Positions 57,869 through 64,000 of a stretch of 64,000 bases of DNA are shown in pieces. A program made the position numbers and the translations under genes. Where the stretch lies: positions 1-64,000 of the forward strand of contig NZ_JAKWBF010000025.1 of assembly GCF_022513585.1 (NCBI RefSeq). The letters are read 5' to 3'. The number at the start of each line of letters is the position of its first letter. Position 1 is the first letter of the stretch. The notes beneath the pieces are model-generated. The model had not been told where the DNA came from. It worked only from the letters and a program-made list of their open reading frames with translations, and did no database searches. Source of the DNA: Gordonia gummivorans. Lineage in GTDB: Bacteria; Actinomycetota; Actinomycetes; Mycobacteriales; Mycobacteriaceae.

Positions 57869-60504
57869 ATGGGCAGCTTCGCACCGTCAGCGTCTCCCCG
57901 GCGATGGTGCAGCAACGTGCAGCGGACCTAATCAAGTCCGACGCCCAGGTTCTCCTGCTGCGTGCTCGTCCCGAGTGGAACCGCGGAGACGTCAAGGTAG
58001 GCGACGCAGTCGTCCGAGTCCTGCCCGGCGTCTCACAGCTTGCCATTCTCGACATCCTTACCTCGCTCGCAAACAACGAACAAGCAATCGTCCTGACCGA
58101 CCGACCAGCGGAGGACCTGGGCGACGCCGTACTATCTCGTGCCTACAAGCACGGGGTTGAACTACCAGACGAGTGGCAGGCCGTACCTCGACTCTTCCCC
58201 GGCGCTATCGAGGTAGGGCGCGATCTGCGACGTCTGGACTGGGCTGCAACAGCATTGCTTGATCATCAGCCGCCAGGCGGATGGCCGCGATCGGTTGAAC
58301 CTGCGCTCACCGCTCATCACGCTGTCGGTTCGCTTCTCGCACGTGTACTCGGACTTGAGGCTGACGCTCAGCTCGACGGCGTCGTTCTCCTAACGGCTCT
58401 GGGGAGACGCAACGTGCGTGCTGCTTGGGTCGCGGTTGATCCGCAGTTGAGGCGCCACCTGATCGATTGGGTCAGAACCGAATTGGGCGACCCGGCCGCG
58501 CTTGCCTTGCAAATTGCTCAGCGCAACGAGCATGTCACCCCGCTTGCCGTTGGCCTTGCCATGGATGTCTTGTGGCCCGAGAACGGCGCTCCGCCCACGG
58601 AGACACAGGTTGCCGCGCGGGTGCGGGTCGAGAGCTTCGTCGACGGAAAAGCAGTGCCTGTCGATGGTGCGAAAGCCCTTGCAAGACTTGTTAAGGCAGC
58701 AGTGGTGCGCCTGGAGGTCGACGACGCTCCTGAGTTGGGTATCGCGCTACAGCAAGCAGAAGCACTGCTCAGTGACCTCCACTGGCCCGAAGGAGCCGAG
58801 CGGTCTGCAGTACTTCGTCCCGGGTATCTGGCTCGCGTTCGTTCTCTTGCGGCTGCGCTGACATCCGGTGACGAAGTCGAGGAGGCCCTGGTTCGCGTCC
58901 TTGAGCATCGTGACGCTGGTGTCTCGCAGGCCCCAACGATGGCTGTGCGCCTGCATCGCTGGCTTTCGACCGCCGAGGATGCGTCGACGTCTCTCGGCGA
59001 CGACCTCCAACGGCAGATGAACGACGGTGCGTGGGTCGACGCCGCCGTCGGGGCGGTGTGGCATGGCTCCACCGAACCACTCGTCGCCGAGGCATACGAA
59101 CGGCTCCTCGACAAAGTTCGCGTTCGCCGAAAGCAGCGTGACAGTGTGGCGGCCTCGAGACTGGAACAAGTCAACGTTGCAGGCGCCCAGGCGATTGGCG
59201 TGGAGCGATTGTTGGCCGATGTCGTCGATCCTTGGCGCCGACGAGGTGGTGCTCTGCTCGTCGTGTTGGACGGGATGAGCAGCGCGATAGCTACAGCACT
59301 AGCTTCCGAGGCTGCCCGACTGGGCCTCGTGGAGTGGGTTCCTTCGTCTACGCACGCACGGCAGTCGGTTGTCGCGGCATTGCCGTCGCTGACCAACATC
59401 TCTCGCACGTCGCTGTTCTGTGGTGAGGTCCGTTCAGGGACAGGAGTGGACGAGAAGCGGGGGCTGGCCGCGGCGTTCCCCGGCGCCAAGCTCTTCCATA
59501 AGAATGACCTGCGATCAGAAGCTGGTGCTTCTCTACCTGCCGATGTGATGGGCTCGATCCAGGGTGACACCGTTCCCGTCGTCGGTGTGGTGATCAACGC
59601 CATCGACGACGCGACCCACAAGAATGACCTGTCAGCATGGGATTGGAACCTGCGTTCGCTCGATCCACTGCGGGCACTCTTGGACGCCGCGATCTCCGCT
59701 CGGCGCACGGTCATCCTGACCTCGGATCATGGCCACGTGGTTGAGCGCGGCACGGAGGCACTGAGCCTCGCGGGTGCTGATTCACGATGGCGACCGATCT
59801 CGACGGGTGGGCCTGGCGACGGCGAAGTGCTCGTCTCTGGCCCACGAGTAGTCGCACCCGGCGAGGAAGCGGTGCTGCTCTGGCGCGACGATGCGCATTA
59901 CGGGCCCCGACATGCGGGCTATCACGGTGGTGCCAGTCTTGCGGAGCTAACGATCCCAGTACTGGTGTTCCAAGCTGCCACGGTGGCTACTGGGGCTGCT
60001 GGATGGGAGCAGGCCGCACCGCAGGTCCCCTTGTGGTGGAACGACCCGATCGGTCGCGAGCCCTCTACCGATGTCTCAGCAAAGACCGCCAGGCAGCCCA
60101 ATAAGGCGAAGAGAAAGCCCACAGTACCGAGCCAGGGCGACGGATTGTTTGAGCTCGACGATGTGCCTACACATCCCAAGACTCCAGCCGGACTGGTCGA
60201 AGCAGTACTTGCCTCGACGACGTACGCAAAGCAAAAGCGCATGGCAGGCCGGCGGGCTCTCGATGGCAAGACCACAGAGTCGGTTCTGCGCGCGCTCCGC
60301 GACCGCGGCGGTCGGGCTCACCAAGATACGGTTGCCGCTGCCGCTGGCATCCCCACCGTCGAGGTTGGACAAGTCTTTGCGGCGCTTCGTCGGCTGCTCA
60401 ACGTCGATGGCTACGGCGTCATAGAGCTCGACACCGACGGCGTCACACTACGGCTCGACGAACGTCTCCTCCGCGAACAGTTTGAGGTCGGAGACGCGAA
60501 ATGA
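57859..60504 (+). CDS. pglZ: BREX-2 alkaline-phosphatase-fold protein PglZ
   Basis: An 881-residue protein with the PglZ alkaline-phosphatase-like domain in its middle: metal-site strands are VVLDGMSS (near residue 469), [11 protein letters not shown] (near 620) and [14 protein letters not shown] (near 687). A helical N-terminal domain and a C-terminal winged-helix-like tail ([20 protein letters not shown]) flank it. PglZ is the hallmark protein shared by all BREX types and in S. coelicolor has nuclease or phosphatase-related activity linked to Pgl. It overlaps pglY by 10 nt and brxD by ATGA. Metal ligands look complete, so the protein is probably functional. Confidence 0.92.
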   Translation: MVLNGQLRTVSVSPAMVQQRAADLIKSDAQVLLLRARPEWNRGDVKVGDAVVRVLPGVSQLAILDILTSLANNEQAIVLTDRPAEDLGDAVLSRAYKHGVELPDEWQAVPRLFPGAIEVGRDLRRLDWAATALLDHQPPGGWPRSVEPALTAHHAVGSLLARVLGLEADAQLDGVVLLTALGRRNVRAAWVAVDPQLRRHLIDWVRTELGDPAALALQIAQRNEHVTPLAVGLAMDVLWPENGAPPTETQVAARVRVESFVDGKAVPVDGAKALARLVKAAVVRLEVDDAPELGIALQQAEALLSDLHWPEGAERSAVLRPGYLARVRSLAAALTSGDEVEEALVRVLEHRDAGVSQAPTMAVRLHRWLSTAEDASTSLGDDLQRQMNDGAWVDAAVGAVWHGSTEPLVAEAYERLLDKVRVRRKQRDSVAASRLEQVNVAGAQAIGVERLLADVVDPWRRRGGALLVVLDGMSSAIATALASEAARLGLVEWVPSSTHARQSVVAALPSLTNISRTSLFCGEVRSGTGVDEKRGLAAAFPGAKLFHKNDLRSEAGASLPADVMGSIQGDTVPVVGVVINAIDDATHKNDLSAWDWNLRSLDPLRALLDAAISARRTVILTSDHGHVVERGTEALSLAGADSRWRPISTGGPGDGEVLVSGPRVVAPGEEAVLLWRDDAHYGPRHAGYHGGASLAELTIPVLVFQAATVATGAAGWEQAAPQVPLWWNDPIGREPSTDVSAKTARQPNKAKRKPTVPSQGDGLFELDDVPTHPKTPAGLVEAVLASTTYAKQKRMAGRRALDGKTTESVLRALRDRGGRAHQDTVAAAAGIPTVEVGQVFAALRRLLNVDGYGVIELDTDGVTLRLDERLLREQFEVGDAK

Positions 60505-61835
60505 CCGAGATTTCGGGCATTAGCCCTCGCCGCCGTAAAGACATCATCGACGCACTGCGGCGCGGCACGGTGCCACAGCAGGGATTGGATGTCCTCGCCG
60601 TTGGCTTGTCGGGTTTCGAAGACGCCGTTGATGAAGAGCTGCGAACTGTCTCTGATGGCGGCGCGGTGTTCAAGGCAGTTCGTGGCGAGTACGGGTCTGG
60701 TAAGACGTTCTTCTCTCGTTGGCTCACTGAGCGAGCCAAACGAGCAGGGTTCGCGACCACCGAAGTGCAGATCAGCGAGACAGAAACACCCCTCCACAAG
60801 CTGGAGACTGTCTACCGACGGATCACCGAGAATCTTTCGACGTCGACCACCCAATCAGGCGCGCTTCGTGACGTCGTCGACGGGTGGTTCTACATCCTCG
60901 ATCACGACGCCAAGGACCAAGCTGCGCCCAGTGAAGGTACTCAAGACACACTCGATTTGCTGCAACGTCGCCTGTCGGGTGTCTCGAAGGAAGCGCCAGC
61001 ATTTTCCGCCGTCCTTCGGCAATACCGTCTCGCGCAGGCGTCAGGTGACTCGGCGGAAGCGGATGGGCTGCTGGCGTGGCTCGGCGGCCAGCCCCATGTA
61101 GCAGCGTCGGTAAAGCGCGCGGCCGGCGTTCGTGGCGACCTCGACCACTTTGGGGCGCTTGGCTTTCTCCAGGGCTTACTCACTGTGCTCCGCGATTCGG
61201 ACTACGCCGGACTCATAGTCGTCTTCGATGAGGTCGAGACGTTGCAGCGCATGAGAAGCGACGTCCGAGAGAGATCGCTGAATGCCCTTCGCCAGCTCAT
61301 GGACGAGATCGACGGCGGTCGATTCCCAGGGCTGTACCTGCTCCTTACCGGGACGCCTGCGTTCTTCGACGGTCAGCAAGGCATTCAGCGTCTACCTCCG
61401 CTGGCCCAACGCCTTCAGACCGACTTCACCACGGACGCACACTTCGACAACCCTCGGGCGACGCAGATACGTCTGACCGGCTTCACGCCCGAGTCGCTCC
61501 TGGAGGTGGGCAGCCGTGTTCGCGATATCTACGCCTCCGGGGCCAAAGACTCAGAGCGAGTGAGGAGCATTGTCGACGACGACTACTTGCGGGACCTCGC
61601 AGTCGCGGTCGGCGGCGAGTTGGGGGGTCGCACGGGAGTTGCGCCGCGGCTGTTCCTCAAGAAACTGGTCTCCGATGTCCTTGATCGCGTCGATCTATTC
61701 GAGGACTTCAACCCGCGCCGTGACTACCACCTCACCGTGAGCACCGACGAGCTGACTCCGGCGGAGCGAGAGGCGCACGCCCGGAGCAACCGGCCGCCAG
61801 CCGGGAGCGTCGACGAGATCGAGTTGGACGTCTAG
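60501..61835 (+). CDS. brxD: BREX system ATP-binding protein BrxD
   Basis: A 444-residue AAA+-like ATPase of the BrxD (DUF2791) family. The family start SPRRRKDIIDALRRGTVPQQ is clear. Walker A is GEYGSGKTFFSRWL (near residues 62-75), Walker B is GLIVVFDEVETL (near 237-248), and a sensor-like stretch is LYLLLTGTPAFF (near 278). The length is normal. BrxD occurs in BREX types 2 and related loci, usually before a Lhr-like helicase, exactly as here; its biochemical role is not established. Its start overlaps the pglZ stop by ATGA, and the helicase begins 3 nt after its stop. Confidence 0.9.
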   Translation: MTEISGISPRRRKDIIDALRRGTVPQQGLDVLAVGLSGFEDAVDEELRTVSDGGAVFKAVRGEYGSGKTFFSRWLTERAKRAGFATTEVQISETETPLHKLETVYRRITENLSTSTTQSGALRDVVDGWFYILDHDAKDQAAPSEGTQDTLDLLQRRLSGVSKEAPAFSAVLRQYRLAQASGDSAEADGLLAWLGGQPHVAASVKRAAGVRGDLDHFGALGFLQGLLTVLRDSDYAGLIVVFDEVETLQRMRSDVRERSLNALRQLMDEIDGGRFPGLYLLLTGTPAFFDGQQGIQRLPPLAQRLQTDFTTDAHFDNPRATQIRLTGFTPESLLEVGSRVRDIYASGAKDSERVRSIVDDDYLRDLAVAVGGELGGRTGVAPRLFLKKLVSDVLDRVDLFEDFNPRRDYHLTVSTDELTPAEREAHARSNRPPAGSVDEIELDV

Positions 61836-61838
61836 CCG

Positions 61839-63908
61839 ATGTCGGGTCCAACGGGCCTCGACGCAGCCATCGAGTACCACATCGTCAACTCGCTGGGCTG
61901 GCCCGGACTCAGGCCACTGCAGACCGCATCAGTCGAACCGGTCAGGGCAGGCTCGGACTGCGTCCTTGTCGCACCCACGGCCGGGGGCAAGACCGAGGCC
62001 GCTGTTTTCCCTCTTCTCTCCGAGATGATTGCAAGCCATTGGTCTGGTACGACAATCCTTTACGTCACGCCACTTCGTGCGCTTCTGAACAACCTTCACG
62101 CTCGTGTGAGCTCCTACTGTTCTTGGCTCGGTCGGACGTCGGGTCTCTGGCACGGCGACGTCGGGCAGTCCGAGCGTCGAAGGATGCTCGCCGAGAGACC
62201 GGACATCCTGCTGACGACCCCGGAGTCCATCGAGGCCATGCTTGTGTCACGGCGAGTCGACCACGAGCGGTTCCTGGGCTCCGTCCGCGCTGTTGTGATC
62301 GACGAGCTGCATGCGTTTGCCGGGTCCGACCGAGGATGGCACTTGCTTGCCGTGCTGGAGCGGGTGGAGCGGATCGCGGGACACCAGATCCAGCGCGTGG
62401 GACTTTCCGCAACCGTCGGCAACCCGAAAGCTGTAGGCACCTGGATGCAGGGCTCGACCGAGGGACGCAAGCCGGTCACCGTGGTGCGAGAGGAAACTCC
62501 GCCGACCGTGAGCCCGGAAATCACACTCGATTACGTCGGAAGCATGGACAACGCCGCCACCGTCATTTCTCGACTCCATCGGGGCGACAAGCGGCTTGTC
62601 TTCGCCGAATCACGTCGTTCCGCGGAGGAACTTGCCTTCCTACTTCGCGAGCGCGGTGTCCAGACATTCGTATCCCACTCGTCGCTCTCTGCCGACGAGA
62701 GGCGACAGAGCGAACGTGCATTCGCAGAGGCCAAAGACACCGTTATCGTCGCGACATCGACCCTTGAGCTGGGCATCGATATTGGCGACCTTGATCGGGT
62801 CATACAGATCGACGCGCCACGCACCGTCTCGTCGTTTCTGCAACGGCTCGGCCGCACTGGTAGACGGCCAGGCACCAGCCGCAACACTCTATTTCTGGCC
62901 ACGAGCCTCGATGGACTACTCGACGCCACCGCCGTCCTGCTCCTCTGGCAGCGCGGGTTCGTCGAGGACGTAATCGCTCCACCGCATCCTCGCCACCTTG
63001 CTGCGCAACAACTTCTTGCGTTGGCGCTCCAGGAGGGTTCGTTCGGCGCCTCGGACTGGTCGCGGTGGTGGGGAGACCTCCCACTCATGGCCGATGGTGC
63101 GGAGGTACTGACCTATTTACGCGAGCAAGAGTTCCTTGTCGAAGACCAAGGATTGCTGATGATCGGTCCGCGCGCAGAGAAGGAGTTCGGCAAGCGGCAC
63201 TTCATGGACCTGCTGTCGACATTCGTTGCCGATCTCGAGTTACGGGTCGTGGCCGGCATCAGGGAGATCGGATTTGTTTCGCCACTTGCCATCCCGGCCG
63301 CGAAGGACCGCGCGCAGCGACCGTTGGTTCTAGCTGGTCGCGGTTGGTTGGTACAACACGTCGACTGGACCCGCTTCACCGTCTGGGTTGAGGAGATTCG
63401 GGTCAAGGGTGATGTGCAATGGCCGTCAGGCGCAGTCGCGCAGTCGTTCGAAATGTGCCAGGCCAAAAGGCAGGTGCTGCTCGGGGCAGTGCCCAATGTC
63501 GAGTTGTCCAAACGGATTCCAGGAGCGATCGATCGGCTTCGGGAGGAACGCGCTATCGAGGTGAGCAACAGCGGACTTGTGCTTGAATCGCGCAGCGCAG
63601 GAGGGTCGCGATTCTGGACGTGGGCCGGTCTGAAAGCCAACGCGACACTCTTAGCCGGTCTCGGCCTCGACGTGAGTGGGGTGGAGAACGAGAGCGTCCG
63701 ACTACCAGACGGCATCAAAGCGCGTGCCATCAGAACAGCTGACTCGGAAGCCTTCCCTATTGTCGACGAGGAGGCCATTTCAGGACTCAAGTTCTCAGTT
63801 GCGCTGCCCCCCGACCTCGCAGCCAAGACGCTTGGTGAACGACTCGGCGATCCAACTGGCGCCACTGACACAACCAAGTGCAATGTCGTTCAGGTCGCGA
63901 AAGTGTAG
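61839..63908 (+). CDS. brxHI: BREX-2 Lhr-like DExH helicase BrxHI
   Basis: A 689-residue superfamily 2 helicase. Motif I is VAPTAGGKTEA (near 45-55), motif II is VIDELHAF (near 152-159), motif III LSATVGN (near 189) and motif VI QRLGRTGRRPG (near 335). A winged-helix and Lhr-type C-terminal region follow. This is the helicase that accompanies BREX type 2 loci (BrxHI); it is not needed for the core modification reaction as far as known. It begins 3 nt after brxD and is the last identified gene of the operon. The 92 bp after its stop, to the window end, hold no gene I can see. Confidence 0.88.
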   Translation: MSGPTGLDAAIEYHIVNSLGWPGLRPLQTASVEPVRAGSDCVLVAPTAGGKTEAAVFPLLSEMIASHWSGTTILYVTPLRALLNNLHARVSSYCSWLGRTSGLWHGDVGQSERRRMLAERPDILLTTPESIEAMLVSRRVDHERFLGSVRAVVIDELHAFAGSDRGWHLLAVLERVERIAGHQIQRVGLSATVGNPKAVGTWMQGSTEGRKPVTVVREETPPTVSPEITLDYVGSMDNAATVISRLHRGDKRLVFAESRRSAEELAFLLRERGVQTFVSHSSLSADERRQSERAFAEAKDTVIVATSTLELGIDIGDLDRVIQIDAPRTVSSFLQRLGRTGRRPGTSRNTLFLATSLDGLLDATAVLLLWQRGFVEDVIAPPHPRHLAAQQLLALALQEGSFGASDWSRWWGDLPLMADGAEVLTYLREQEFLVEDQGLLMIGPRAEKEFGKRHFMDLLSTFVADLELRVVAGIREIGFVSPLAIPAAKDRAQRPLVLAGRGWLVQHVDWTRFTVWVEEIRVKGDVQWPSGAVAQSFEMCQAKRQVLLGAVPNVELSKRIPGAIDRLREERAIEVSNSGLVLESRSAGGSRFWTWAGLKANATLLAGLGLDVSGVENESVRLPDGIKARAIRTADSEAFPIVDEEAISGLKFSVALPPDLAAKTLGERLGDPTGATDTTKCNVVQVAKV

Positions 63909-64000
63909 AATACCTCTCTATACGATAACTCGCCGCCGATTTAGTCCGTACAGTGTGATCGCCCACGCACGCAACTCACCCCAGGTGGAGAAACTCTGAT

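Overview
High-GC actinobacterial chromosome. Mycobactin-type IrtA/IrtB importers, a 13E12-type DUF222/HNH gene, two DUF3556 membrane proteins, a deazaflavin (Ddn-type) oxidoreductase, an AfsR/SARP regulator and a DUF2236 (MpaB-like) oxygenase point to Mycobacteriales. Gordonia or a close relative is my best guess; this is inferred from gene content only. No rRNA, tRNA or CRISPR array was seen.

Layout. 1-6.4 kb (minus strand): a tightly packed run irtA-irtB-small membrane protein-methyltransferase-SDR behind a likely iron box. 6.5-7.0 kb: a YdeI-like protein. 7.1-12.35 kb (minus): a four-gene peptide/nickel-type ABC importer (double ATPase, two permeases, lipoprotein), divergent from a flavin-dependent monooxygenase at 12.5 kb. 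14-22.2 kb: two DUF3556 paralogues around a PucR regulator, a carotenoid-desaturase-like oxidoreductase and an acyl-CoA/AMP ligase. 22.3-34.1 kb: mixed chromosomal genes (Ddn-like protein, exported protein, Ser/Thr kinase, DUF222/HNH, VanX-like dipeptidase, EEP-fold enzyme, AfsR/SARP ATPase regulator, DUF2236 protein, class C serine hydrolase). 34.3-38.7 kb: a Ca2+-type P-ATPase and a DUF808 protein.

From about 39 kb the window looks like an accessory/defence region. It holds a MntA/HepT toxin-antitoxin pair with an extra N-terminal helix-turn-helix on the antitoxin, a frame-broken Hsp70-like gene, and a two-gene module made of a degenerate tyrosine-recombinase-like protein and a DDE-transposase-like gene interrupted at a run of twelve G. 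A small Cys-rich protein follows, then a complete BREX type 2 (Pgl) operon in canonical order: pglW-pglX-pglY-pglZ-brxD-brxHI, about 17.6 kb, with the first five genes joined by overlapping start/stop codons.

How the parts work together. IrtAB would import and reduce ferric carboxymycobactin when iron is low. The peptide-type importer and monooxygenase look like a scavenging module for an organic N or S source. BREX-2 would give methylation-based phage exclusion, and MntA/HepT may add an abortive layer. The least described parts are the recombinase-like/transposase-like pair with its homopolymer switch candidate, the short direct repeats beside it, and the palindromic repeat family at 1-136 and 15888-16006.
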